From: Akkermansia muciniphila
GTDB taxonomy: Bacteria; Verrucomicrobiota; Verrucomicrobiia; Limisphaerales; UBA9464
Length of the DNA: 43,872 nucleotides
Direction: 5' to 3'
Assembly (NCBI GenBank): GCA_945898055.1
Contig: CAMDGV010000035.1
Span: forward strand, 1 to 43,872
The notes under the pieces: model-generated
What the model was told of the DNA's origin: nothing
Databases searched by the model: none
Seen by the model: only the letters and a program-made list of their open reading frames with translations
In this document: piece by piece, positions 17,742-26,803 of the stretch
Numbering within the stretch: position 1 is the stretch's first letter
Layout of the letters: each line of letters begins with the position of its first letter
Made by a program: the position numbers and the translations under genes

Positions 17742-19202
17742 TTGAAGCCTACACCCAAAATTTACCAATGGATGGATACCATTTCGGGTTTGTTGTTGTT
17801 CTCCATGATTGTCTTCACGCCTTGGGCGTGCGGAACCACCACAACCCTGCCTATTTGGACCATGAACACTGGGGGATTCCTCTTAGGCGCTTTCTGGATT
17901 GGTAAATGTTTGTATCGGAGGCTTCATCAATATGCCCCCGTCTGGATTGAAGGATCGATCGGTTCGGTTTGGCCTATCCGTTTTACCGGCGGGGGAACTA
18001 TTTTTCTTTTGGCCTATGTACTGGTCAGCACTCTGAATCCAAATTCAGAGATTCAGTACACCTATGATTTGGACTATGCCGTTCCAACAGGGATTAAGTT
18101 TACCCATTTTTGGAACCCGATTCTTTGGTTGCCCCATAGCTTTGATGGACCGCGTACCTTAAGGGCTTTTTGGAAATATTTAGCGATGACACTCAGTTTC
18201 TGGGCCGCACGAGACTGGCTGTTGACCTGTTCACGGAACGAACGAAAAACCAAACTAGAAGGGGTACTGAAATTTCCAACCGATCGAATTCAAGTTCTTC
18301 TCTGGACTCTATCGATCAACACCGCCGCCCTCGCTCTTGAGGGGATCCTGCAGCGATTAGATAAGACACAACTATTGCTCTGGTACTTCCCTAATCACGA
18401 GAACGCAGGTGACGCGGCCTTTGGGCCTTTTCCTTACCAATCCAATGGGGCTCAGTATCTAAATCTGATATGGCCGGTGATGTTAGGATTTTGGTGGGTG
18501 CAAAGGGGGCGGAATTTGGAAATGCGCGGGCCATCGGCAAAAGGAGGTGGTGAGTCGCATGTAATCCTTCCAGTCCTCATCGGATTAGTTGCTGCGGGAG
18601 TGTTCGTAGCCCAAAGTAAAATTGGCTTTGCGTTGATGGCAGCAATGCTAGCGGTCGGCTTCCTGATCCTTTGGCTTTTCAGTCAACATCAGAGGTCAAT
18701 AAAATTTCTGTTAATGGGGATGTTTGGGGGGTTGGTTGCCTTGGGCGGATGGGTGGGCGGTGAGTCCTTGCGTGACCGGTTTCTAGGGCTTGATTTACAA
18801 ACTTGGAGTGGCAGGAAGGAGATTTATCAACACGCTCGCCAGATGCAGTCTGACTTCCAAGTTTTTGGTTCGGGGGCTGAGACCTTTATGCCTCTCTACT
18901 ATGTTTACCGCGATGAGTCAACTGAGTGGGCCGCCTATGCTCACGACGACTTTATGGAAACGCGGATCACTCTGGGATGGATTGGTTTTGGGACGGTAGT
19001 GTCGATCTTTGGTGCTATTTGGGGCGGGGTGTTTGCAGGGCGCGGAATCGGGGCGCGCCGAGAATTCCTGCTCTTGTTTGGCCTTGCCTTGGGCGGATTG
19101 ATGGCGCATTCAGCGTTTGATTTGCCCTTTCAGATTTACGCTATTCACTTTCAATTTTTGATCCTTTGCGCTCTCGCCACCTGCCTTCGATGGCAGAGAT
19201 AA
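17742..19202 (+). CDS. O-antigen ligase / Wzy-type polymerase family membrane protein
   Basis: A 486-residue multi-pass membrane protein. The Wzy_C region is recognisable by a large periplasmic loop with GSGAETFMPLYYVYRDES followed by YAHDDFMETRITLGWIG, matching the G.G...F ... aHNd.l....e.G..G pattern. Such proteins join or polymerise lipid-linked polysaccharide chains at the periplasmic face. The start is uncertain: TTG at 17742, or ATG at 17772 which would remove ten residues; neither has a clear ribosome-binding site. It lies 71 bases after the lipoprotein gene on the same strand and probably belongs with the sugar transferase at 14332. Confidence 0.8.
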   Translation: MKPTPKIYQWMDTISGLLLFSMIVFTPWACGTTTTLPIWTMNTGGFLLGAFWIGKCLYRRLHQYAPVWIEGSIGSVWPIRFTGGGTIFLLAYVLVSTLNPNSEIQYTYDLDYAVPTGIKFTHFWNPILWLPHSFDGPRTLRAFWKYLAMTLSFWAARDWLLTCSRNERKTKLEGVLKFPTDRIQVLLWTLSINTAALALEGILQRLDKTQLLLWYFPNHENAGDAAFGPFPYQSNGAQYLNLIWPVMLGFWWVQRGRNLEMRGPSAKGGGESHVILPVLIGLVAAGVFVAQSKIGFALMAAMLAVGFLILWLFSQHQRSIKFLLMGMFGGLVALGGWVGGESLRDRFLGLDLQTWSGRKEIYQHARQMQSDFQVFGSGAETFMPLYYVYRDESTEWAAYAHDDFMETRITLGWIGFGTVVSIFGAIWGGVFAGRGIGARREFLLLFGLALGGLMAHSAFDLPFQIYAIHFQFLILCALATCLRWQR

Positions 19203-19339
19203 TCAAGCCCTCTTTTTATCAAAAACCAGCTCAACAGAGCATTGAAAGCTACCGTTTAAAAAATTGAAATTTGTCCTTTCGTTGTTGACTCAGGAACCCT
19301 TTTCTTGAACTTGAAATTCGCCCTCTGTTTTAAAGTGTT

Positions 19340-20875
19340 ATGAGCCTGAACTCGAGTGAACCTGTAATCCGCTTACATCCCGACGATTCTGTTGCTGTGG
19401 CCCGCCGTCGTCTCTTGCCAGGCGAGATTGTTGGTGGATTGACGGTCTGCAGCGCCGTGCCAGCGGCCCATAAAATTGCGCTATTTGATCTGCCAGCGGG
19501 CACGGCAATTCTGAAATATGGACAATTAATTGGGCGTGCCTTAACCGACATCCGCGCTGGATCTCATGTGCATGTTCATAATGTGGATACGGGAGAACTT
19601 TCGACCGCGGGTCATTTCATTTTACCGACCGCGCCATGGCCCCTCTTGCCCGAGGAAGAGCGGCGCACCTTTCAGGGTTTTAGTCGTCCCTGTGGCCGCG
19701 CTGGTACGCGAAACTTTGTGGCGGTGATTTCTTCCGTTAACTGTTCCGCAAGCGTTTCACACTATGTCGCGCGTCGGTTCACGCTCGATGTTTTGCGACA
19801 AGACTTCCCTCGGATTGATGGGGTAATCGCCTTAACTCACAAGGCAGGTTGCGCCACTCCCGATGACACCACGGCGCTACTACAAAGGGTGCTGGCGGGG
19901 ATGGCGCGGCATTCCAATATCGGTGCCTACGTCATTATTGGCTTGGGGTGTGAAACAAATCAGGCGGCGGCAATGGTGCGGCAACAGGGGTTGGACCTAT
20001 CCGAAAATGGAACAGGGTCGCCGATAATCCTCACTATTCAGCAACAGGGCGGAATCGCAAAAACGGTGGAGGAGGGGGTGAAAGCGGTGGCCCGGTTATT
20101 GCCCGCAGTGAATGACTGTCGGCGTTCTTCACAACCGCTTAACCGTTTGTTTGTTGCTTTGAATTGTGGAGGATCTGATGGCAATAGTGGGATCACCGCA
20201 AATCCTGCACTGGGAGTGGCTTCAGATTTAATTGTGCGCCACGGTGGCACAACAGTTTTAGCGGAGACCCCAGAAATTTATGGTGCCGAACATTTATTAA
20301 CTCGACGCGCTATTTCTAAAGAGGTCTCGGATGCCTTATTGGAACGGGTCCGATGGTGGGAGTCGTATGCTCAATTGCATGGAGCTTCCATTAGCAACAA
20401 TCCTTCCGCTGGAAATAAAGAGGGCGGGCTAACCACTATTTTTGAGAAAAGTCTTGGGGCGGTCGCCAAGGGAGGGCAGGCCCCACTCATGTCTGTGCTT
20501 CAATATGCCGAAACTATAAAGGGACCTGGCTTCTGTTTTATGGATACCCCTGGGTATGATCCGGTCAGTATGACGGGACTGGTGGCAGGGGGGTGTAATG
20601 TGGGAGTTTTCACCACTGGCCGAGGTAGCGTTTACGGATGCAAACCGGCACCGTGCATCAAAGTGGCTACCCATACGCCTTTGTATCGATGGATGACCGA
20701 TGATATGGATCTTAATGCGGGAACGATCTTGGATGGCACCGAGTCCATAGGCGAGGTAGGGTTGCGTGTTTTTGAGAGCATTCTGGCAACGGCCAGCGGT
20801 GAGCGGACCAAGAGTGAGTTGGCAGGAATCGGTGACGAAGAGTTTGCTCCGTGGCAACCAGGACCGGTTTTTTGA
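19340..20875 (+). CDS. UxaA family hydrolyase, altronate dehydratase-like
   Basis: A 511-residue protein with an N-terminal SAF-type domain (about residues 10-100, including HVHVHNVDTGEL) and a long UxaA domain: GFSRPCGRAGTRNFVAVISSVNCSA, THKAGCATP, IIGLGCETNQ, ALNCGGSDGNSGITANP, and GCNVGVFTTGRG. Altronate dehydratase removes water from D-altronate to give 2-keto-3-deoxy-gluconate in galacturonate breakdown; galactarate dehydratase is a relative. The length fits a full two-domain UxaA. The conserved cysteines are consistent with the iron dependence of the family. It stands alone, without other uronate genes in the window, so the substrate is tentative. Confidence 0.82.
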   Translation: MSLNSSEPVIRLHPDDSVAVARRRLLPGEIVGGLTVCSAVPAAHKIALFDLPAGTAILKYGQLIGRALTDIRAGSHVHVHNVDTGELSTAGHFILPTAPWPLLPEEERRTFQGFSRPCGRAGTRNFVAVISSVNCSASVSHYVARRFTLDVLRQDFPRIDGVIALTHKAGCATPDDTTALLQRVLAGMARHSNIGAYVIIGLGCETNQAAAMVRQQGLDLSENGTGSPIILTIQQQGGIAKTVEEGVKAVARLLPAVNDCRRSSQPLNRLFVALNCGGSDGNSGITANPALGVASDLIVRHGGTTVLAETPEIYGAEHLLTRRAISKEVSDALLERVRWWESYAQLHGASISNNPSAGNKEGGLTTIFEKSLGAVAKGGQAPLMSVLQYAETIKGPGFCFMDTPGYDPVSMTGLVAGGCNVGVFTTGRGSVYGCKPAPCIKVATHTPLYRWMTDDMDLNAGTILDGTESIGEVGLRVFESILATASGERTKSELAGIGDEEFAPWQPGPVF

Positions 20876-20954
20876 GGCTTAATTCGGCGGAATGACTCGA
20901 TGAACTTAACTGACGCTGGCCTGTGAGGCGGGTTGGATATAGAGTGAATAAATA

Positions 20955-21638
20955 ATGAAGCAAACGTTTGCCGGCCAGGGATTCCCCGGCCGTTTAATTG
21001 CTGTGGAAGGACTCGATGGCTCGGGTAAGTCGACCCAGATCTACCTACTCAAACGCTGGCTTGAAATGCGTGGATTGAAGGTTTTTTTTAGCGAATGGAA
21101 TTCTTCTGCCCTCGTGAAGAGCGCCACTAGTAAGGGCAAGCAACAGAATTTGCTCACGCCCACCACCTTTTCACTAATTCACGCCACCGATTTTGCCGAT
21201 CGGTATGAGCGACAACTGGTGCCCTTACTGAAGGCTGGCTACATTGTGCTCTGTGACCGATATATTTATACCGCCTTTGCTCGAGATGTCGTCCGAGGGT
21301 GTCCACCTGCTTGGGTCCGTGGTGCTTATAGTTTTGCGACCCGCCCAGATATTACCTTTTTCTTCAGATCCCATTTAGAAGTTTCATTGAATCGGATCCT
21401 CGATAATCGCCCCACCTTAAAACATCACGAAGCGGGTATGGATTTAGGGCTATCGACCGATCCTTACGAAAGTTTTCGTCTTTTTCAGGGCCGGATTTTT
21501 GAACAGTATCTGGCGATGAGCACTGAGTTCGACTTTGTGGTCATCGACGCCAACCAGCGCATTGAAGAGCAACAAGGCCTCGTGCGACGCTTGGTGGAGA
21601 GCCGCATTGAACTGGACCAATTTAGCGCAGATAAATGA
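20955..21638 (+). CDS. Thymidylate kinase-like P-loop kinase (first of tandem pair)
   Basis: A 227-residue P-loop kinase with a canonical Walker A, GLDGSGKSTQ (K25), the region LVPLLKAGYIVLCDRYIYTAFARD that carries the DR motif of dTMP kinases, and ATDFADRYERQ. dTMP kinase makes dTDP from dTMP and ATP. The central segment EWNSSALVKSA differs from classical Tmk, so another (d)NMP-like substrate is possible. It lies only eight bases upstream of a homologous gene, and the two share many blocks, so this is an old tandem duplication. Start ATG 20955. Confidence 0.72.
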   Translation: MKQTFAGQGFPGRLIAVEGLDGSGKSTQIYLLKRWLEMRGLKVFFSEWNSSALVKSATSKGKQQNLLTPTTFSLIHATDFADRYERQLVPLLKAGYIVLCDRYIYTAFARDVVRGCPPAWVRGAYSFATRPDITFFFRSHLEVSLNRILDNRPTLKHHEAGMDLGLSTDPYESFRLFQGRIFEQYLAMSTEFDFVVIDANQRIEEQQGLVRRLVESRIELDQFSADK

Positions 21639-21646
21639 CCTGATCT

Positions 21647-22417
21647 ATGGCCCGTCCTAAACGTATTCGTGCAACCGCAGCCGCGGTATTTGTTCCTAAA
21701 GTTACGCCAAAACGTTTCTTTGGTCTTGGTCTTCCCGGAGTTGATATCGAGAAACTGAGCGGCAAACTGATTGTCGTCGAGGGCGCCGATGGTTCAGGGC
21801 GATCTACCCAGATCGCTCGCCTTGTTCAATGGTTGGAAGCATCGGGTCACCATACCGTCCAAGTCGGGTTGAAACAGTCGTCTCTCGTTAGCGAAGAACT
21901 GGAAACAGCTCAACAGGGTAACATTCTCTCTCGCACGACACTTTCGTTATTTTATGCGACGGATTTTGCGGATCAATTGGAGAACAATATCATGCCCGCT
22001 TTGAGGGCTGGATCGATGGTTCTAGCGGACCGTTACATTTATACTCTCATGGTCCGAGATTTAGTTCGGGGCATGGACGAGGGATGGCTTCGCAATCTTT
22101 ATGGCATCGCGCTGGTTCCAGATGCGGTTTTCTATTTAGAGGTGCGCCCCGAAATCTTGGTCCAACGCGTCTTTGCCAAACAACAAGCTCTTGATTACTG
22201 GGAAAGTGGGATGGATCTCGGCTTGTCGCGCGATATGTTTGAAAGCTTTCTCAAGTACCAAAGCCGGATGCGTGAGACCTTCCGTCACCTGCAGTTGCAC
22301 TACGAGTTTGATCTGATTGATGCGGAACGTTCGGCTGACGAAATCAATGAGGATCTGCGTCGCCGGATTGAGGCTGTGTTAGCGGGCGATTCCGGTCGAA
22401 ACCCAGTAGTGAGTTGA
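21647..22417 (+). CDS. Thymidylate kinase-like paralogue with altered Walker A
   Basis: A 256-residue paralogue of the preceding protein. Shared blocks include ATDFADQLE, LADRYIYTLMVRDLVRG and SGMDLGLSRD.FESF. The phosphate-binding loop reads GADGSGRSTQ, with Arg52 where the invariant Walker A lysine is expected (codon CGA at 21800-21802). It also has a basic N-terminal extension of about 37 residues that the neighbour lacks. A lysine-to-arginine change usually lowers ATP turnover strongly, so this may be a regulatory or pseudo-kinase subunit, perhaps pairing with the first protein. It starts at ATG 21647, eight bases after the first gene's stop. Confidence 0.7.
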   Translation: MARPKRIRATAAAVFVPKVTPKRFFGLGLPGVDIEKLSGKLIVVEGADGSGRSTQIARLVQWLEASGHHTVQVGLKQSSLVSEELETAQQGNILSRTTLSLFYATDFADQLENNIMPALRAGSMVLADRYIYTLMVRDLVRGMDEGWLRNLYGIALVPDAVFYLEVRPEILVQRVFAKQQALDYWESGMDLGLSRDMFESFLKYQSRMRETFRHLQLHYEFDLIDAERSADEINEDLRRRIEAVLAGDSGRNPVVS

Positions 22418-22443
22418 TTCTTCGGTTAGAGAATATCCGCAGA

Positions 22444-23907
22444 TCAAGGTTTCGCGTGAATTACCGTCTTCTTTAACGTCGGTTTTCTCCAAAACCAACC
22501 CCAAGCGCGTCCCTCAGCCGTCGTCTCGCTTTTTACGAACCCAAAGAAAAATGAAGACTGAGTTTTACCAGTTTGACTCTCCCGTCGCCATAAATTCCAG
22601 AGCAAAGACTGACTGGCGGCATCGGCCTTGGGGTTTTTCTCCGAACGGTAAAGCGACCATAGAGGTGACCAAGCACGTTGGATGCCCTCGTTATATGGAA
22701 AGGCACCTTCGGCACCGGCCAATAATTGAAGACGTTCACGCCCTTCTCGATCGCGCCAATGATAGACTAGTGGCCAAAGAGAGCGCCGACGGTACTCCGC
22801 CCCACTTTGACGATCTCGCTCTGAGACATCGTTCCAGAGATACAACAGACCGCGGGTGTTTTTTCGCTCGAGATTTTCTGTAACTAGATCTTTACGGGAG
22901 TAAGCCGGCCAAAGAACAAAGAGGCTGGAGACATTGGTATTGGCCGCTCGACCGTAGAGCGGCCAAAAGCGTCGGGCGGATTTACCCTCCCCATTAGCCC
23001 ATCCTATGAAAGGCCACGGAGCACCCCACTCTTCAAACTGTTTCTCGCGGTTAACGGTCTTCGTAAAGAATGGCCAGAGAACAGTAGTATTATCCTGATT
23101 AGGTGATCGTGTGGTGGACAAGAGAGGAAGGACTGCCCGATTAGTCGTCGGATTAGCTGATCCGACTCCTTGGATTTCACTGAGCAAGAAAGGCCAAGCA
23201 AGGAAGCGTTTTTCATGACCTGGCACGATTTCAGGTAGGTCGGTGAGTTTGCTGGTTCGCCGAAGTGGAACTCGGGTTTCCTGTCCGTAAACTGGCCATA
23301 ACTGCCATCCATTGGCCCCGCCGCGTCGTCGGTGGATAAAGGGAGCTAAATAATTGTCGGTAATCACATCTCGCTTGCGCGTTTGCATCCAAAGCGGGAA
23401 GGCTAAAAAACGGATTTCATCTCGGAAAAGTCGGTTTTTTAGGGTGCCGTAAAATGGAAGCAGTGCTTGATACGACTGAGTGGGATCGGTGGAATTTTGC
23501 TGAAAATAAAAGGGGAAAACTGTAAATCGCTGAGCGGTAGTTCCATCAGATCCGGGGCCTCCACCCCAGCTAAGGAATTGCAAAACCTGCCATCGGCCCT
23601 GATCCCCATAGCGGTCATGGGTGACCAAGGGATAGAGAAAGTCGAACTGTGTTCGTTCCACCCCAACCTCGCTTCTATATGAAACGAGGGGGTTGAGCCC
23701 CCAACCGGTTAGGGTGGGGGTTTTCTCCGTCCAAACCAAAGGGCCAATGGCTTCGACCCGATCACCAAGGCTCAGGGTAAGTGCTAAGTCATGGAAGAGA
23801 GGACCCGCCTCGGTACGGCCCGACGGCGAATCAGCTACGCCCAGCGATAGGGAACCAACCGCGAGCAGCGGTAGGTAAAAAGAGGTCAGAAAAGACAGGG
23901 AGCCCAT
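22444..23907 (-). CDS. Secreted aromatic-repeat protein of unknown function
   Basis: A 487-residue protein with a signal peptide (about residues 1-25). The rest is built from short degenerate repeats of the type F-P-F-Y or L-W-P-x-Y-G: TVFPFYFQ, LLPFYGTL, FLAFPLWM, QLWPVYGQ, FLAWPFLL, VLWPFFTK, APWPFIGW, RFWPLYGR, VLWPAYSR, SLWPLVYHW and SPLWSLYR. At least ten copies can be seen, each followed by a charged stretch, which suggests a regular beta-rich structure. I do not know a function. The gene is convergent with the tandem kinases. It is likely exported, possibly to the outer membrane or cell surface. Confidence 0.7.
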   Translation of the reverse strand: MGSLSFLTSFYLPLLAVGSLSLGVADSPSGRTEAGPLFHDLALTLSLGDRVEAIGPLVWTEKTPTLTGWGLNPLVSYRSEVGVERTQFDFLYPLVTHDRYGDQGRWQVLQFLSWGGGPGSDGTTAQRFTVFPFYFQQNSTDPTQSYQALLPFYGTLKNRLFRDEIRFLAFPLWMQTRKRDVITDNYLAPFIHRRRGGANGWQLWPVYGQETRVPLRRTSKLTDLPEIVPGHEKRFLAWPFLLSEIQGVGSANPTTNRAVLPLLSTTRSPNQDNTTVLWPFFTKTVNREKQFEEWGAPWPFIGWANGEGKSARRFWPLYGRAANTNVSSLFVLWPAYSRKDLVTENLERKNTRGLLYLWNDVSERDRQSGAEYRRRSLWPLVYHWRDREGRERLQLLAGAEGAFPYNEGIQRAWSPLWSLYRSEKNPKADAASQSLLWNLWRRESQTGKTQSSFFFGFVKSETTAEGRAWGWFWRKPTLKKTVIHAKP

Positions 23908-24149
23908 GGGATTGTGAAGGATAGGGTTGCCATCTGGCCCCCTAGGGTCAAGGGAGCTTACCGGGTGTGGCGTGTATTGAAAGCAGGATGGAGCTTAGAC
24001 TTGCCTAATCTACCTTCTGTTTTGCACCCCACTTGCTATCACTCGATTCATTCCGTTTAAAAATCGAAAACTCAGTCAAGCTGATCATTTCAACTCGCTG
24101 TGATGAACAACCTAAGTCGCATCTCGGATTAGGCCTGATAACGGCAGCT

Positions 24150-24366
24150 ATCTACTTTATGTTTAATGAGCCGACCCGTTCTTTCGATCCCCAATTACGC
24201 GAAGAGGTTTTGAAAGTGATTCAGACGTTAAGTCAGGATGGAATGACTTTAATTGTGGTGACTCACGAGATGAACTTTACTCGCGATATCGCTGATAGTG
24301 TGCTTTTTTTAGGGCGGTCGGGTGGGCGAATTTGGGCCACCTGAACAGGTTCTGAAAACCCAATAA
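24150..24366 (+). pseudogene. Decayed amino-acid ABC transporter ATPase fragment
   Basis: From 24159 the frame reads MFNEPTRSFDPQLREEVLKV, then LSQDGMTLIVVTHEMNF, which is the Walker B, D-loop and H-loop region of GlnQ-like polar amino acid ABC ATPases. The family consensus is LFDEPTSALDPEL and then GMT...VTHEM. The Walker B aspartate is Asn here. After SVLFLG the frame fails: the matching end (GGRVGEFGPPEQVLKTQ, stop at 24364-24366) lies one frame over, next to a T run at 24304-24310. The upstream two thirds of the ATPase, including Walker A, is missing. It is therefore a C-terminal relic with at least one frameshift. Confidence 0.75.
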
Positions 24367-24628
24367 CTGAGGGTGGAATTAAGGGTCTTAAGAGATCGAC
24401 CGTTTTAAGCAATGAATGACTCCCACGAGTGAGAGTCCGTAACCGTCGTCTTAGATAAGATTAAACACCCTAGAAACCTCGGATTCCTTGCCCTCGAACC
24501 TCAGGTTTCTTCGATTCAAGACGTCCGATATTGTCGCCAAGAAAAACAAGTCAGCCGAAGAGAACTGCATTTCGTCTATTTCGCCGCTCGCTCTTAGCTT
24601 CAGGGCCTGTCAACTTCCCAAGGACTGG

Positions 24629-24880
24629 ATGCAAAAGCCCAATTATCAATACGAAAAGCGCCGCAAGGAATTAGACAAGAAGGCGAAGAAAGAGCAAAAA
24701 CGGCGAGAGAAACTCGCTGCAGGTCGTTCTTCGTCATCAGATACTGCTGAGGATGGAACAGAAGCAGTCGCTACTGACGAGACTCTTGGAACCGATGGTG
24801 CAACTGAGACCGAAGAGACTTCCGAGACGATCGAAGGTGCAGCTGAAAGTCCCGACAGTAACGTTCCGCCTCAGGTTTGA
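24629..24880 (+). CDS. Small basic/acidic two-part protein
   Basis: An 83-residue protein from the ATG at 24629, preceded by AAGGA four bases upstream, a usable ribosome-binding site. The longer frame to 24488 has no recognisable content. Residues 1-31 (MQKPNYQYEKRRKELDKKAK and onward) are very basic and resemble a small widespread protein family with a conserved N-terminal YEKRRKELAKKxKKEEK stretch. The rest is rich in Ser, Thr, Glu and Asp, ending in a low-complexity acidic tail. The function is unknown; a nucleic-acid or ribosome-binding role would suit the basic part, but this is only an inference. It is convergent with the DnaJ-like gene, ten bases away. Confidence 0.6.
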   Translation: MQKPNYQYEKRRKELDKKAKKEQKRREKLAAGRSSSSDTAEDGTEAVATDETLGTDGATETEETSETIEGAAESPDSNVPPQV

Positions 24881-24889
24881 TTCATTCGA

Positions 24890-25636
24890 TTAGCGACCGA
24901 GTGATCGAGTGATGTGAATCGCCGGTCGATAGGTGATGCGCACCAACAGATCGCCACGACCACCCCGCGGTCGCGGTAATCCTTCACTGGGGATGCGTAG
25001 AACCGTCCCTCTGCCGATATGGGCCGGGATTTGCATTCGGAGATGCCCAGAGAGGCCGCGGATCATCTCGGTGCCACCTTGAGTTGCTCGCTCGAGGGAG
25101 ACCTTAAAATCGCAGCGTAGATCAAATCCTCTCACCTTAAAGCGAGGATCTGGGCTGGGCTTCACTCGAACCGTGACGTAACCGCCTTCGAAAATTCCCG
25201 AGCGAGGAACCTTGAACCGCGAACCCGGCGCCGTCTCTGGGGGCATCACCAAGGGGTAGATTTCAGAACCCTCTGGATTGGCTGGATCCTTCACCCTCAC
25301 TTCCAACCGAGCGCCTCGCAGAAATTCATCAGGTCGAAGCAAAACATCTTGAGCGAGGTTTTTTTCTTTCTTTCCAGGCCTCACCGTTTGTGTCGACCGC
25401 GCTTTGTTTTCCACTGAGTCGCATTCCGCATCATAGCTTTTCCGCCGCTCCGGATCCTCGAGCACCGAGTAGGCGGCATTCAGCCCCTGAGTGAAGGCAA
25501 CGGAAGCATCCGAACCTCCGTTAAGATCGGGATGATATTGTTTCGCCAATAATCGATAAGCAGCACGGATCTGGTCAAACGTGCAACGACGATCAAGTCC
25601 GAGCGTCGCGTAGTAATTAGGAGTGGGACTCGACAC
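24890..25636 (-). CDS. DnaJ/CbpA-like J-domain protein
   Basis: A 248-residue co-chaperone. The J-domain is residues 7-70 with the HPD tripeptide at 35-37 in AKQYHPDLNG, which stimulates DnaK. A substrate-binding C-terminal domain of two beta-barrel parts follows, ending GRGTVLRIPSEGLPRPRGGRGDLLVRITY, as in CbpA and DnaJ. There is no CxxCxGxG zinc-binding domain, and the Gly/Phe linker is replaced by a short charged stretch, so this is a type B J-protein. The start is GTG at 25634-25636. It is cytoplasmic. Confidence 0.85.
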   Translation of the reverse strand: MSSPTPNYYATLGLDRRCTFDQIRAAYRLLAKQYHPDLNGGSDASVAFTQGLNAAYSVLEDPERRKSYDAECDSVENKARSTQTVRPGKKEKNLAQDVLLRPDEFLRGARLEVRVKDPANPEGSEIYPLVMPPETAPGSRFKVPRSGIFEGGYVTVRVKPSPDPRFKVRGFDLRCDFKVSLERATQGGTEMIRGLSGHLRMQIPAHIGRGTVLRIPSEGLPRPRGGRGDLLVRITYRPAIHITRSLGR

Positions 25637-25745
25637 AGCTTTCGAAATTACAAATCGCTCACGAATGTGAAAGGACGTAGTTCGAATGAATTTTTTCCAA
25701 CTGCAACTCGACTCCTTGATTCCTGCGTCGACGGGCGGTGATACT

Positions 25746-26651
25746 TTAGACTTTTCTCACATCCATCCACAGTGTCGACCGAAAGGTTTCTCCGGAAGCT
25801 AGCAGGATAAGTTCTCGGTCGTCCGGTCGGCTGAACGTATTCGGCAGAGCGGTCCAAGGCTCGATACAGTAGAAGTTCTCAGTGACGGTCCGAGTCCAAA
25901 GGGCGCAGAAACGGTAGGCTGGAGAGCCTTCCCAATTCAAAACGACCTCAAGACCGGCGGCGGTATCAACGAGGGCAAATTCTCGAGAGGCCAGATCTCC
26001 CGTCATTAGTAGACCGCTTGTGTTCTGCGCTACCGGGACGTCTTGTTCGGGGAAAGGTTCAGTGAAGAAGGCTTCTGAGAATCCAACAGGATTATATCGC
26101 ATACCGCGAGGGCAACGAATCAGACAATCGTTTCTATGACTGCTCGGAGAAAGAGGCAGCCGTAAATAAGGATGGAACCCAGCGGCAAAAGGCATGGGTT
26201 CCGACGAGAGATTTTCGATGACCTGTTCTAAATGTAATCGGCCTTCGTCCAGTCGATAGGTTAATTCGTACCGAAAACGAAACGGGTAAACAGCTCTGGT
26301 CGCATCGGAATCAGTCAATTCCATGGTGACCGATGACGGGGACTGTTTCAGGACGGACCAAGGGGATCGTCTCGCAAAGCCGTGTTGAGGTAGAGGATAC
26401 TGTTTTCCTGCCCATTCGTAGTGATTTTCCGCACCGGGTCGATGGGTGTAGCTAACCACCGGAAACAGGATAGGGTTACCTGCCCACATTTCTTTTGGAT
26501 AGCGCGCGACCACCGCCTCATCGTCGCGCAGCGCCTCCACCAGACCGTGCCCTTCCACCCTTCGTGCATAACGGAGCAACCACCCCCCTAAAGCGGGTAA
26601 AACGGTCGCTTGAGCGCCCGTTGCATCCTGCAGATCAATGCGTTCATTCAT
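25746..26651 (-). CDS. Aldose 1-epimerase family protein
   Basis: A 301-residue galactose-mutarotase-fold protein. The catalytic histidines fit H90 in PLPQHGFARRS and H160 in AAGFHPYLRL, and the catalytic base is probably E264 in YCIEPWTALPN. Mutarotases interconvert alpha and beta hexoses; this branch (with the QHGFAR motif, closer to YeaD or LacX types) may act on a phosphorylated or other modified sugar. The start is ATG 26649-26651. It lies downstream of no co-directional gene except the J-domain protein, and is divergent from the Rrf2 regulator with about 150 bases between. Confidence 0.85.
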   Translation of the reverse strand: MNERIDLQDATGAQATVLPALGGWLLRYARRVEGHGLVEALRDDEAVVARYPKEMWAGNPILFPVVSYTHRPGAENHYEWAGKQYPLPQHGFARRSPWSVLKQSPSSVTMELTDSDATRAVYPFRFRYELTYRLDEGRLHLEQVIENLSSEPMPFAAGFHPYLRLPLSPSSHRNDCLIRCPRGMRYNPVGFSEAFFTEPFPEQDVPVAQNTSGLLMTGDLASREFALVDTAAGLEVVLNWEGSPAYRFCALWTRTVTENFYCIEPWTALPNTFSRPDDRELILLASGETFRSTLWMDVRKV

Positions 26652-26767
26652 GAGGCGAGATTAGGGGGTAAAGTTGGATGGGTACGAGGTAACAAAATGA
26701 AAGTCAGAGAAACTCTTTGGAAGAAATTTAGCCCATGAACGGAATAATTCTCAGCTCAGTTTGAAGC

Positions 26768-26795
26768 TTGATTCATCGCGTCCAGATTATAGAAT
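26768..26795 (+). promoter_or_regulatory. Possible sigma-70-type promoter of the Rrf2 regulator gene
   Basis: TTGATT (26768-26773) and TAGAAT (26790-26795) are spaced by 16 bases. The expected transcription start would be close to the TTG start codon at 26804, which would make the transcript nearly leaderless. Read by eye only. Confidence 0.3.
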
Positions 26796-26803
26796 AAACT
26801 TTA

